In this document: positions 20,601 to 35,500 of the stretch, one piece after another
How positions within the stretch are numbered: position 1 is the first letter of the stretch
Layout: each line of letters starts with the position of its first letter
Assembly: GCF_051106095.1 (NCBI RefSeq)
Contig: NC_135785.1
Location: 186,262,045 to 186,326,044 of the forward strand
DNA length: 64,000 nucleotides
From: Pogona vitticeps
Lineage: Eukaryota; Chordata; Lepidosauria; Squamata; Agamidae
Reading direction: 5' to 3'
The notes under the pieces: generated by a model
Database searches by the model: none
Seen by the model: only the letters and a program-made list of their open reading frames with translations
Told to the model about the DNA's origin: nothing
Position numbers and translations under genes: made by a program

Positions 20601-23600
20601 TGCCACTGCCACCGGGCTCCTTGCTCTGCTGCCACCCCCACTTCCCCTTCCTTCCCTTGCTCCTGCCACATGCCTGGCCTTGCTGCCAGCCCTGTCTGTT
20701 CCACTCTCCGCTCAGCCTTTCTCTTGCTGCCACCATTGCCAGGTTTCTTGTCCTGCTCTCACTGCTGCCATCCCTGTTTTTCCTCTCCCTTCTCCCCTCA
20801 CTGTTGTTGTTCTTCATCCAGCTGTCAATGCTACCCCATCACTTCCCCCCTCCTTCCCTCCCTGCCGCCGCCACCACCACCACACTCCCTACCCTCCTAC
20901 CACCTGTCAGCCCCCTTTCCGTTTCCCCCTCCTTCCCTCACTACTGCCGAGCTCTTTAGCCTCCTGCCAGTCCAGCTCTCCTGATGCCGCCATTGACGAA
21001 TGGGGAAAAAAACGAACCAAAATGACTTCAAAGAGGAGTCCCTTTTCAATGGTAAGCCAAAGGAGGCATGCTGCCTCAAAAAACAAACTTCTTCCCCGAA
21101 AGAAGCTTCTGACATGCATATTCCTGATGAGAGCTGTTTGTTGTTCATTTCTCAGTAAATTCTGAATTATATTATGAAGGTATTTTTTAAAAAGGTTTAT
21201 TTTAGAGAAGTAACAATGGGATCATGTTTGAAAACTGTCCATTTATTTTCTTTAAAAACAACTACCACACATTCTTTCTACCTCAGTGATTCTCAGACAG
21301 TCTAGTGCTCTGGGATTGCTAGGCTGCTGTGACAGGGGGCTAAGAGATGTCCTAGAATCTTATGTAACTCTTTTGGGATCATCATCAGCTTATGCATGCC
21401 AGACCTGAGACATCTGTGCTGTGCTGACTTCCAGGCTCTCAGTAAGTGAGTGGCACCCTTATGCAAAAACATGGAACCCCAGCATGCTCTGATACAGCCT
21501 GCACTACAGATAACATGTAAACTAAGCAAGATCCCAGAAGCAGCAGCCCTGCTCAGGAAGTACAGCGCTACCCACAGACCACATCCAACTGAGCAAGGGA
21601 ATGCCTGCAGATGGTATTAACAGTGTTGACTTATAATTGCAAGAAAGGTGTCTGCCCACAGTACGTGGAGCTGAGCTAGCAAACGGCATCCAATTTTAAT
21701 TCACAGCAACACTAAATGTATGAGAACTTTGGGAAACACTGCTTCAGGCTGCGAGGTTTCTCATGTCATAAAATGTCTAGTAAAATTAAAGGCATTCAGA
21801 AATCTCTGAAAACATGTTTTGATTATTGTTGGAACCACATGTATTGCTGGCTTCCACTTAACTTAATTGCAGCCATGGGAACATAGAGGAGAACTTGCCA
21901 GTAAGTGCTTAATTAACATTTGGTTTCTGACAGTTACCATTTAATCTTAGTTAAGCTGGAATCCTGGCTAACATTAAGGTGGAACTGGGAATTCGTTCCT
22001 GGGGTAATGAATTTCTTTGGTTGTCTCAGCCATGAATAATTAGGAGTACCAGTCCTAGGTCTCAGTTCTTAAGCTGATTCATATTAATTAGGATCTGAGT
22101 ACTGTGGTGTTTTAAGTACTGAGAAACGGACTTGGAAGCTGAACTGGGACATTGTCAGCTTCCATGAAATGTGCACATGTCCTGCATGCCATTCTGTCAC
22201 TTCATGCAAAGAGCAGCAGAGGGCAGTCTTCCATTGGGCATGTCTTCCTTTGGCTCATGGATTGAATTAAAGAACAAGAGAACAGGCAGGATATAACAAA
22301 ATTCAACATTAGTGTAGCTAAATGTTGTGCAGCCAGACTTTCTTAAGTCTGAAATTAAGTGTTTCAATATATCTCCTCCTCTTCCTCCTCCTCTTCTTCT
22401 TTTGCACATAACAAACTGATGATGTATCATCATGTCTTTTTCAGTCCTTTAACACAAATACATATTGTCATACTGTATTTCTCATATGGTAGGAAACAGA
22501 TATAGCAAAAATGTGTTGTACAAGGCATGGAAACAAAACAAAAAATTACTAATTACTTCCAGCTACTCTCAGGGTTCAAAAAAAAATCAACATAAGTAAG
22601 AAATCCCATTTCTCTGCATTTCAAAGCAGCAGCAGGAAGGAGTGTTTTGGACTACAGGTGTGAATGCACTGAACTCTTCCTATGGTCTCTGCTTTTGCCC
22701 TACTACCCAACAAGCAAAACTACCCTCTGCGGTGTTCCAGATGCGTGCTTATGAAGTGTAACATGAATTTCCATGGCCAAGTGGGCATCTGAAACCAGAT
22801 CCTCTAAATCTTAGCCCAATGCTCTATCACTATACCACACCGACTTTCCTTTAAAGAAACTGAAGGCACGCCAAAACTGTGCTTATTTTTTATATATTAA
22901 AAAATAAAAACATTTAAGATTTTTTTTAAAAAAAACTAGATGGTTTAGTTCATTGGCTATGGAAACTTTGGTATCACAATCACAAATAGCTGGACTACTA
23001 CCAGGACTCACTAAGTGAGGGATGGCAAACCTATGGCACGCGTGCCACAGCTGAAACGCAGAGCCTCTTCTGCGGGCACGCGAGCCATAAGTCACCGGAT
23101 CGCTACCCTTGGCAGCCAAACCTGAGGAGGTGGCTGCAGCTGCAGTGCTAGCACCCGAACAGGTGGCGGGCCAGGATGCGGAGCAGCTGGCGCTGACTGA
23201 GCATGACTGGAGGCGCATCCGGAGTGTGGTCTGGAGGTACCTCCATGTCCGGGATTCCCCCTTCCACTGCTGCTGCCGCTGCCTGCTGGGTCGGCCCCCC
23301 TCCCCAGTTTGGGCACTTGGGCTCAAAAAGGTTAGCCATCACTGCACTAGGCCTTATATAACAATTGCTCTGTATTAAAATCCACCTTTAAGTAAAGCTC
23401 TCTGCCTTTCATTTTATAGGACAGTGCCTTTCGAAAAAGGAAAAGAAAATGCCCTCTCCTGAATCAAGAGGATCATCATCCAGAGTTCTCAATCAGCACC
23501 TACACGTTTATAGCTGTTACAAATGAATTTAGGGATTTCTACCCTCTCATATCTTGCATGTGTGCCATATGTCATAATTTGTTTTAATTAATTGTATCAG

Positions 23601-24039
23601 ATAGAGGTTTACTCCTGCTTTTTGCACTCTCACTGGCAGAGACCTCTCAGCATTCTGAGTGGAAACAGACATTTACAAACCGATATTTATTTGGTTCCAG
23701 AAACATGAGCAAGCACTGCTTCCTGTTCTAATAGGCCCCTCAGGTAGCTGTAAGGCACTTTGTAGAAAACTTTAAAGGAGAAAGTGTTAAATTCTCTTAA
23801 TTTTTTAAAACTAATTTCACTTGAGTCTGGACTCACATTAGAATCACTTGTTATAATCACAACACATGCTGTTCTTCTTACAATATTTTTTAATATTTTT
23901 ATTATGTGATGTAGAATGTTACACTTGCCACAACAGAATATTAAGCTTGTCATAGCTTTTTCTCACACCCGAACAACTACATCTGATCTGCCCCAGCTAT
24001 GTCTGGTTTTGTTTCTGTCAAGTATGCTGTCACTGTCAG

Positions 24040-24087
<48 letters not shown>

Positions 24088-27000
24088 CGTGCGCGCGCAC
24101 GCACGCACGCACGTGCACAAGAGCATGAGGGGGAAGAAGACCAGCTGCTCTTTCTCACTGAATGTTTCTTTGGACTGAATTCCTTGCAAGGGGCATGCAA
24201 CATCCCCAAATACGGCCACCACCCCCTACTTATAAAATCATTTCATAGCATAGAAAAAGAATGTGTGAGATCCAGAGCCATCTTAAAAACCCTCATATTG
24301 AAACATGTTTAAACATAATCATGTGTCATCTTGTGAGACGCATCTATCTGATTTAGGCAGAAAAACACACTGAAAGCACACCCCAAAGCCTAGGAAATTT
24401 GTATCATAAAATCAGGAGCAATGTCACCTGGCTCCTCACATTGCTAGCCCACAATTCTCACTTTTTAGACATGATATATACTTTGTGTTCTGAAATTTTT
24501 TAATAAGATAATTTACTTTTAAGGTAATAACAACAACAACAACAACAACAACAATAATAATAATGTTACCTTATCCAAACAAGTAAGCAGCCTCACATTA
24601 GTATTACCTGTGCGACACACTCTTGCAAATTGGAAGCAACTTGGTTCTGTTCCTCCTTGAGGATTTTGTAGAGGATTGCACGCCGTTCACTGTCCTTCCG
24701 TAATAAGAACAGACCAGAATCTTTTTCCTCAAGGGAAGGGGAAGAACTTCGCTCATCCGAAATTGAACTGTCATCAGGAACACTAGGTCAGAAAATGACA
24801 GATTCACTGGAAACTGCAAATAATCAAATTGGGAAAACAGCAACACTAACCCAATATTAGCACAATTTTTCATTTTGTGATATGCAATGACAAAGTTTTA
24901 CCCTATACAGCAGACATGAAGCCAGCCTTAAATCCAGTAGCCATGATCTAATTTACACTTCATGAGTTTATTCAGATCTTATTTTGGAACATACCTTAAA
25001 CAAAGAAACTTAGCCCACATATCTGGCTATCCAATTTGGAACTTTCATGTTTCTTCTGCACCCCGCCCCCATCTCTGCATATCCAGCCAGATGAAGATTT
25101 CAACAGAGGTGGAAAGTTAGCTTCTATTTGTGATTTTTAAAATAGTCTAATAAAATTATTACACAATTCTTCTCTTTGGACTGTGTACAAGGACCACATT
25201 GCGTCTGCCCCCATCTCCACCCTGAAATCTCATTGATAGATTTGGCTAGCACAAACCCAGAGAAACAAAGGGACTTGTTACTTCAAAACATACATGAGTC
25301 CCACTGATTCAGTGACTGAAATCCTGTTGCTTAAAGCAGTAAGTTGCAATGAGAGTAGGCCCATTGAATCAATGAAACTCACAAAGTTGACTCATTAAAT
25401 CCCCACTTAGTCAATGGGCCTACTCTAGTTGTGACTTAATCCACTCAGCCACAGGACTTCAGCCAATAAGTCTCATTCTGGTTGGGGATCACAACTGGAT
25501 ATAGGCTAAAATCAACAGTAACAGGACAGTCTAACTGTAATATGGAACTTGTTTATTTGAAGAGTGTACCCCTCTTTCTCAACGGATTGTCTTATTTTTC
25601 CGACAAGAGTCTTACTATGCATAAACAAACCTTTAACACCAAATGATCCTTTTGCTGTGCCTCACACACTGGTTGTAACCTTTTAGAACAGTACCTTATC
25701 TACTGAATATACGGACGGTGGGTATTTGTAAGGAACTTCATACTGTTTTTCACATAGGTCTGGTTTTACCTCAGCAAATGTGAAATGGGATTCTTTGCTT
25801 GAACCTCTGACACAGAGCGCTTTGCCTTTTCAAATAACACATCATGTTGCATATCAGAGTCTGGTGAGACAGAGCCGTGTTCGCTGCTGCTGCTGCCCAC
25901 CTGCTCTCCTTGGATAGGCAAAGGGAGAGATGTGCTACGGTTAAAATCTGGAACACAGGGGGGTAAAAAGGAAATGGCTAAGAAAATTCACCCACAGCAT
26001 TTTTCTGCAAATGAAATAATAGAATCATAATCAAAATTCAATGAGTCAACGTAAAAACTATGAATAAATGAAATGAAGCCACTGAGAAAAGCAGTTTGTT
26101 TTTCAAGCAGCAGAAATAAATGGTTTATGTGGGGGGGGGGGGGAAACCTCAACCTTTATCTAAAGGAAGAGTTTAATCAACCTTTCCCAGTGCATCCACC
26201 TAGGAAGTAGACTAAAGGAGACCTTGTGTTTGATCTCCAACCACTGAAAGAATTATTCCTCATGTGAAAGTGGACTTACAGGCCACATTCTGTTGGAAAT
26301 TGGCTTGTTTCAGCTGTTTAAGCACTGAGATTTGGTATAAGATTTCTGCCTTGAAAAATCTAAATCAGCATTTGCTCAGAAATCTTTCTGGCAGAATTTC
26401 TTGCCCTTTTTTCTTTGAGTTTCCTCACTGTATTTAAAATGCTGGATACCTGTTACCCTATATTTACTTTGAGTATTTATAAAAATATATGTGAGCGAAC
26501 TGTAGTTCTCCAGATATTATTGTACTGCAAATCCTGTTACCCCACTGGCTAAAGCTGGATGCAGTTGATGGTGCTGCAGTCCAAGGAAATCTGGAGGGCT
26601 ACAAATTATCCACCTTTTAAAGGTCTTCCAGTAAAAAAAAAATGCTTTGAAACATTTGGTCCAAGTATTCTTCTTCCTTTATTGGAGAAAGAGCAGGACT
26701 CTTGTTTCACTCAGTTTGTTATTTTTTTGAATCATTTACATTAAAATTAAAACCAATGTGCATCATAAAAATAGTTTTCACAGTTTGTTTATTTCGTGCA
26801 TGTCTCGAATCTACCTTGTAGATTTCTTTCTTACTTCTTTTTATTTCTCTGCTGCTTTTCTGCCAGTCACAAGACCAAAAGCAGTTTGGTATGTCAAGCA
26901 CTCAGAATCAAACAGAAGGATAATTATTACAATTTCTTTACATGACCTATAGTTATATTATAGGTATTTTGGCTGATATAATTCATTACCTGAAGGTTTG

Positions 27001-30000
27001 AATGCAATTCTGTTTTTCTTGCCTTTGTTAACTTGTTTCAGGAATGGGTCTTTAAGTAAATCAGATGCTGTAACACGTTTATTTGGATCAGGTTCAAAGC
27101 AGAGCAAAATAAAGGCTCTTGCTTCAGCTGACAGCGATTCTGGGATTTCAGGATGAATTTTGAACATCCCAACCTGCAAGTAATAAGAATGGTCTCTATA
27201 ACTGACTTGTTTAATTACATATAATGAAAAATTTAACATAGCACTGTACCAATTCAAAGTCATGTTGATTAACTTCACTCTTAGAACTAGAAAAGCCAAC
27301 ACAACCACACACATCCATATACACAGTCACAGTTGCACATGCACACACATACATATTGATAGATTGGTATGACAATGTATGCAACAATCTTCGAAAACCT
27401 GTTGCTTTGTTACACAAAAGGCATAACATTCAGTTGGTGAAATAATGCCTCTAAATCTATGTTCTGAAAACTCTCAGGAGATACCCCATAGACTTGTGTG
27501 GATTCTGTTTCTCAGTCTCTTCAGCCCTCTTCTACCTGATCACTGCTTCTAGACACTGGTTGTGGACCTACACTTTGACAAACAGCTGTTTACCGACTGA
27601 AATCTCTCCCTGCTGCATCATATCAGTGTGTAAACAAGACTGGTGATAAGAGCAATTATAATTAAGCTGCTAGGTAATACTGGGGAAGTACCGCTTCTGG
27701 CAATTACAGTGTGCCCTTTCCTTTTTCTATGGGGGTTATTGACTTGGAAGGTATAAAGTTGTTAACTTGGTGCAACTTCACAGCACTGTTAGAAAAGTTA
27801 CTTTTTTGAGTGTCATCCTGAGTAACCCCCATGTAGCACGACGAGTAGCCATATGCACTGTGAGATACATCAGGCTGAGAACCAATGAGCTTCAGGGTCC
27901 AAAGGGAACTTGAACTGTGATCTTTCACATCACAATCCAACAATCTTACCTTTATACAACATTGGCACAGATTTCCAACACACTTCAAGCTGCTGGTCCT
28001 TACTTCTAAAGTAGTTCACAGCTATGGCCCCAAATTTCTTAGAGATTCCTCTCTTTTTTTGATTGTTTGTTTTTTGGTAACGCACCCCCACCCCCAACTT
28101 TGGCTGTTCTATCAGCCCTTTGGTTTGTGTGCCAGCTTCACAGGATATGGAAACTGTGACAAACAGAAGCAGGGCCTTTACCTCAAATAGCTCAGACTAT
28201 GCTGTGATGTCCTGACTGAGGTATGCAGTGATCTTTTTTTTAAAGGGCCTTTAAAAAATGTTGCACAACATACTTTTTCCTCTAGGTTTTGCCTCGGCTG
28301 GTCAGGTGAAGGACCAGAGATTCAGTAGAAGAGCATGTGCTTTGCATGTGTTTTCCAGATCTAATCTCTGAGCTAGGTGGACCCGTGGTCTGCTTCAGGA
28401 AGGGAGCCTCCCATAATCCTATGAAACAGGACTGTTTTGTGTTGTAGGGTCAGGTGAAGCGCTGTTCTTTTGTGGGGGTGGTTAAATATTCTTTTAACTA
28501 CTACTCAGTGCTAGTCGCCTCAGACTTATTAATATTATTCAATACATTCATACTAGGTTGGCTGACCAAATATTAATTTGATCATTTGATTGATAGTGCC
28601 ACATGGTGGCTGGTATTCCAGGAAACTTTAAAACTATATGTTTCTGTGTTTTCCGTCAACCCCAGTATTGAAAAAAAAAAAAAACCAAGCTTTCCTTATT
28701 GTTGCAGTGTGCCATGCCACTGTGTAAAACCAGTTGAAAATTTTGCTGAAGCCTCCCCAACTGAATGAACAGCCTAGATATTTTTGACTAGTTTGTACTT
28801 TCCTACCTACACTCTAACAATACAAAGGATTTGTACCAGTATATGCGAAGCAAACACATTTGTCACAGTGACACTGCAAGCCTATTAACTCAGTGATAAA
28901 AATCCCAGCTTAAGTAAGACATCCAAGCAAGGCTGCTGGAATAAATGAACTTTGATTATGTCCATTATGAACTGGATTAGGCCAAACAGTCTTTGTCAGA
29001 ATGTATAATCTTTGACTAACAACACTTACTTTGAACATAGCTGCTTGTGGTTCCCCCAGTTCATGAAATGGAGGCTTCCCTGTTGCCATTTCAATAATAG
29101 TGCACCCCAACGACCAAATATCAGCTGGCGCACCATACCCTCGAGGCCCCTTATCAATTATTTCGGGAGCCATATACTGCAAAGTTCCTAAAGTGGTGAA
29201 AAAGAAGAGCTGTTAGTAACTCCCCACCCCATCTCCGAATAGGTCTCTTCTCATTATCTTGACTGTGAAATGTCATTTGCTAAACAGATGGACTTTACAG
29301 ATGGGGAAGTGCCAATGGAACTAACTCGGCTGCTAGACTGCATTTCACCACAATTTTTCTGGATGGCTGCCTTTGCTTATGCAACTTGTTTCAAAAGGAA
29401 GAAAATGCATTTAATCCATTTCACTAGCATGAAAAGATTACCTTGACTATATTTTCCACATTTTTACACATGCAAAGCCTTTCAACCTGGATACAATCTA
29501 AGTGGTGCAAAAAATTATTGAGTAACTAGGGCCTGTGTGGGTAAGTTTGTAGTTTTAAAACAACAAGCTCATTATAGACTAACTTTAGTTTTAATCTTAA
29601 CAAGAGTAGTAGCATGGAAATCAATGTGATTTTAGTGTTGTCTGAAGTGTCCCATTCATTTCATGGATCTGCTTTTGTTTAGATCAATTTAGATTATTCT
29701 ATTTGTATATCTTGGTGTTCACAAGGAAGTCTCCGTGATGTCACTGGCAGCCCTGCCTAACTAGTAAAGCCACAGTCTTTAATGCTCTCAGATAACAGAT
29801 CTCACATTAATTGAACGTCGTTTATTTCGATTGTGATGTTTTACTGTCATTTAATGATATTCTATGATTTTGTAAGCCACCCCGAGTAGATGCTGTCTAG
29901 GGGGGTGGGGTATAAATCAAATGAATAAAATAAAATAAAATAAATAATCATAAGCATCTGACTCATCCTGAGTTAACAGCCTGTACACTTCTTCTGATTC

Positions 30001-32510
30001 AGGCTGTGATCCTCTGTCCCTTCAGCTGGGAATAAGATGTCAATGGAACTGTTAGGTTTTTTCCCCCCAAGAGCATATGGGAAACAAGAAAAGGTAGTAT
30101 TCAATGAATATTCATGTGGGAGCTGATACTTAGCTTCTGAAATTAGAGTCATCACAACAGCCTTGAAAAAAAACCTCACAGAAATAATGAGCAGCTGTAA
30201 CACAACATCTCTGGTAGTTTTTTTACTCATCTGTGTAAGGGCTGTTGTGTGATTGAAATATTTAGCAAATAGTTGAATATTCCAGATGGAAAAGCATTAT
30301 TGAAGCACGTTAGCATAATGGGGGTACTTGGCATTCTGAAGGGAAAAGGATCTCTTGAAAAGAAGGAGGAATTGACAGAGCTTAGAAAAGTTACTTTTTT
30401 GGACTATAAGTCCCAGTGTTCTAGCCAGGTAGGTTGGAAACACATTCCAGGAGTTGAATATGATAACATTTCAAAATTCAGAGGAAACAATATCTTTGAA
30501 TCATGATAAATCAAATGAACAACTGGAAAGGCCAGGATCACATTTTAGAGAGTTACAGATTGATAAAGGAAACAAGATCTTTGCTATACATATATTTATT
30601 CAGGAGTAAACCCCACTGTTTTCACTGGGAGCTATCTACAGTAGTCGCTTGCCACTAGATGGGCAGGATAGAAATTTAACAAGTTTAATAAATATATGTA
30701 TATTTACATCTTTATTCATGGTTAGCACATATTTTCAAGTATTTTCATTGTTTCTGCTCATTTTAAGCCATTTCCACACATGTATATTAAAATGCAAGCA
30801 ATACGCATATTCCTGGTAGACAGTAATACAGTGGTGCCTCGCTTAATGGGCGCCCTGTTTAACAATGAAATCGCATAACGACGAAGATTTTGCAATCACT
30901 TTGCGATGTTCCCTATGGGGAAAAACCGCTTTGCGATGTTCGGTACCTTGTTTCGCTTACCGATCATCGCAAAGCAATGATTTTTTAACAGCTGATTGGT
31001 GGTTCCAAAATGGCCACCGGGTAAAAAAAATGGCTGCCTGCTGTTTTCTGGGATGGATTCCTCGCTTACCGGGCAGCAAAAATGGCCGCGGTATGGAGGA
31101 TTTTCGCTTTAAGGTGAGTTTTAAGCCCATAGGAACGCATTGAAGGGGTTTCAATGCATTCCCATGGGCTTTTTAATATCGCATAGCGACGAAATCGCTT
31201 TGCAGTGATTTTTTGCTGCACGGATTATCGTCGCTATGCGAGGCACCACTGTATGTGTATTGTGTATGATCAATTATGCTAATAGAAGGAAACTGAGGAA
31301 GAAACGCCCTATATATATATTTATTATCATTGTTAATTCTGACATTACAATTACTTTTAAAATAAGCAAAGGCAGGTGGAGATACACCATGATGGTAGCC
31401 AACCTCAGCAACACAGATGGTGCCGAGAGAGAAATAAGCAAAGAGGTACATAAACCTTAAATGAACACAACTTCAGTGTTTCCAAGGAACAATAGATTTC
31501 ACTTATACAAACAAGATTCCATGCACATCTGTCCTCCCTATACAAGCAAGACCCATTGATTTTAAATCTGGAAAAATGAAAAACTCAAAATCAATGAAAC
31601 AAACAATATGTAATCATGTTAAGTCAGAGAAAGCGAACATCAATAGGCATTACCAGTTTATCCAGCTGTACCCTTTGGAACAGTTACATATTCACAGAGG
31701 TAGTATTTAACCACTTTACTCAAGCGTAAGATTCCCCAGCATAATTGATAACAGGAATGAGACACAGTAGTCAAGAAGTAACGGTGTATACAGTGATCAA
31801 AATACAGCCTTGTTAAAAAGGAAAGGAGGTCACTCTCTCTTTCTCTCTCTCTCTCTCAATCTCTTGCTCTGCATTGATCTAGGGATGCAGTCCTAAGCAC
31901 ACACACTTGAAAATAACTCCCAATGAAAATAGGGGGGACTGACTCTTGAATAAATACATATAGAGTTAGGCTGTAAGAACATAATGCAAAGCAGGTGATG
32001 TGGTTAAAAGATCAAATCAGGCAGACCAAGTTCTAGGCCACTTCACAAATTATAGCATTCCTCAAGTGGCTAAAAGCTGATCAGCTGAAATACTGTTTTG
32101 TAGTTACACCAACAGAAGGAAAATGCATAATGTGCAGTGGCAAATCACTACTAATTAATGAGTCCTTGCTTAGCTTCTTTCCTCCCCATCCATCAGGTGG
32201 TTCAGTGTGCAACCAGGAATCCAAGTGCAGACTTGTTAATTAGAAGTAATTTGCCACTGTGAGTTACGAAGTCCTTTCCACCAGTATAACTAAGTAACAG
32301 GATTTTGGCAATTGTGTGACTAATTTCTTACTTTTACATACAATGACTATTTTTGACCAGGAACTACCAAGCTCGACAGTGCTTTATGCTGTCACTTTGT
32401 ACGAGGATGGAGAATGTCAACCCCTACCTTCCAGTATCTAGAAAGAGGCTCAGCAACCACATGAACTCTTTGAAGATGCCAGAGGACGTGAAGATGGCCT
32501 ACAGTGTTGA

Positions 32511-32587
<77 letters not shown>

Positions 32588-35500
32588 TTCTATTACCTGT
32601 AAATGTTTCTGTACAGGGATTGACTCCTGCAAGACGTTTGGAAGTTCCAAAATCAGATATTTTTACTACTCCACTGTATGTATTTACTAAAACATTGTCT
32701 CCCTAAGAGAAAATAAAGAAGAAGAGACAGATGTAAACATCTCCAGAAACTCTGCCAAGATTTAACTGAATTCTGCATCTTTATATTTGTTAACAATACT
32801 TGGGAGGGATATTATAAAGTCGTCCTGAAAAAGCAACATGTATTAATATATGATAAATAAACATAGTGAAGCATATGAATGCTCACTTTTATGTCTCTGT
32901 GCACAATCTGGTTCTCATGGAGATACTTCAGGCCTTCTAGGATCTGCTTGGTGTAGAATTTAATTGTGGGTTCTTTCAGTGGTCCCCATTTTGACCTTAG
33001 GAGAGCAGAAAGGCTTCCTGGGGTTAGGCAGAAAAGAAAAGGTACAACATTATTCTTTTCAGGACAATCCTATTACAAATGAAACCCTATCACTGTATAT
33101 CTATGTACAATAGGGCCCTATATCCACGGGACAAGTATCCACTGTTTCACTTGCAAATTGTTTACCTTACCCTGAGCAGGGGTTGGACTTGATGGTCTTA
33201 CAGACCTCTTCCAACTCCATTATTCTATTATTTTATATAATTCTAAATGCTGAGCCCAAGTTCATATCGGGGCATGCCACTCATGGGACTCCCAAATGTT
33301 ATGTGAACTGTTTTGCACTCTACTTGTTTGCACAGGGAGATACTGTAGACCTATTTGTGGTTTTCTGGTCAACCCACCAAAGCAATGATGGGATCAGAGA
33401 GAGAGAAAGTGATAAGAGGGAGACAAAAGGTCTCTGTTTCCAAGCCCCTACAGTCTTACGAGAGGGAAGAATCAGTGCAGCCTCTATTGCTGAGTCTGAA
33501 GAGTTTGGCACAAGTGAGAACTAAGCACCGTCCAGCTACCTTTCCCTGGCAAAGAGATCATAGAATCTGGGGACCTGCCAGTTCTGCTTTTCCCATGTTG
33601 CCTGAATGCTTCCCAAATGATATACGTGAATTGACTGGCTCCCATGTTTTAAGCTGACCTCTTCTTTTTTCTCTTCCTGACTGTGACTATGCACGGTTAC
33701 ATGGAGTTTTAGTTCCACTGGTGTTTACTAAGATCTTGGTCTTAGAACTAATTTTAAACCAGTCAGCATTCTGAGTGCAACAAAGTCATTTCTGTTAGTC
33801 TTGTAAAAGTGCAGGAAATTTACTAAAATGTTTCACTTGAAAAATGGAAAGTTGTAGTGCTCTGCCAGACCACAAGCACATTTATCTCCATTGCATCTAC
33901 GGTGCCTTGGCAATGGCTCTCCAGATAAAAATCTTGCAGTGGCCAGTAATCCCTACTATGAGAAGCCAAAGGCTACACCTGGGACCTTTTACATGCAAAG
34001 CATGTGTGCTGCCACTCAGCTACCACCATCTCCATGAGTCCAGCCTTCTACAAGAAAATATTTTAGATACATTGGCCATTTATTTGTACCTTTCTTGACC
34101 TCTCTAAACACATTTGAAAAACCTATTCTAGCACCAAGAATAATGCACATAAAAAGTCAGCTGTGACATGTCTTTTGGATTTGGACCAAAACGAGCTCAG
34201 AACTGCAAAAAGAACTGTTAATACAATTCACCAGAGGTACTTTTTAATAGAAGCTGTGTTAAGGCTTTGCATTCCAAGGAGAATTCTCAACCTTTTTTTA
34301 TTCATTGCAGAGTTGGGTATAACTCCTCTTGCTGCAGGTAGAAACTAATTAACTGGGTTTTATTAACATGTGCTAAGTCCACAGTCACCTGATCTCTACT
34401 CTTCCTGTTTCTGTAAATTACTTCTAAGACCAATCTTTCACTCTCCCCCACACCCCGCCACATTCTCTTTGTCTTGTAAGCTTGCCACTGCCAAGATGCT
34501 CTTCCACCTGACATTTGACTTTTAAGTGCCAACCCTCACATTCCAAGTACCTTCTGAAGGCCCATTTGTTAACCTTGCTTCTTCCAATTAATTTCCTTTC
34601 CCTTATCTTTCTTTTCTCCCTGCCTAACACATCTTGTCATGTACCCTGGGCTATATGTAAGTGTGAAAATTAGGCATGTGTTTTAATTTTTAATTCTGGA
34701 ACAATAACCTTTTAAAAATGCCCTTTATAAATAATTATAACAGAAAGACGTGTATATGTGTGTGTGTGTGTTTGTGTGTGTTTAGTATAACAGGTGTGCC
34801 TGAGTCAAATCCTAGATTCAGACTGTTCTACTTAAAATTTAATGTGAATGCAGCTTAAAAATCAGAGTTTTGTATCTAAGCATTTCGCAGTACCACCCTG
34901 CATAATATAGAAATTACTTTTGTGTGAGACTAGTTATACCAGAACATTGTGGCACATTCTTGATTAAACAAATAATATATTCGTGGGGTTTTTTTCGTAT
35001 ACAAATTAGGTCCATATTGATTTGATTGTAGGAAGTCCAAAACATTCTAGAGATGATTGAGAGGCAAATTAATATGACATGAATGCAAAGTTTGACATTG
35101 ATGTACAGGAAGGAACAAGGCAAAATTAGTATGATACAAACCTCCTGGGACCTGCTCCATGAAGATTTTAATGTATCCATCTTCAGAAACAGAACCAAGA
35201 TACTGGACAATGTTTCGATGCTTTAAATATTTGTGAAGGGCAATTTCTTCATGCAGTGGCTGAGAATATCTATCACGACGAACATATACCATGAAAAATA
35301 GTTGAAACTTACAAAAGCCAGAAGAAAACCTAAATAACCTAAAATATCTTACACCAGCAAGTAAGGGTTAACAATAATTCTTCAACCATGAAATAATGAC
35401 CCTACAATTGTTGCTACAATAATCCACAGTTCCAAAGGGAAGGACAGGACTCATGCTGTGAAAGTGTGCCTTCCGCTAGAGCTGGGAGGTAGAACGCACT

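Noticed and set aside
20493-21165. Frames of 120-205 codons rich in Pro, Ser, Leu
   Set aside because: Low-complexity pyrimidine-rich repeat translated in several frames.
23109-23378. Frames on both strands over a GC-rich patch
   Set aside because: They sit inside the hAT element at 23017-23344, which encodes no transposase.
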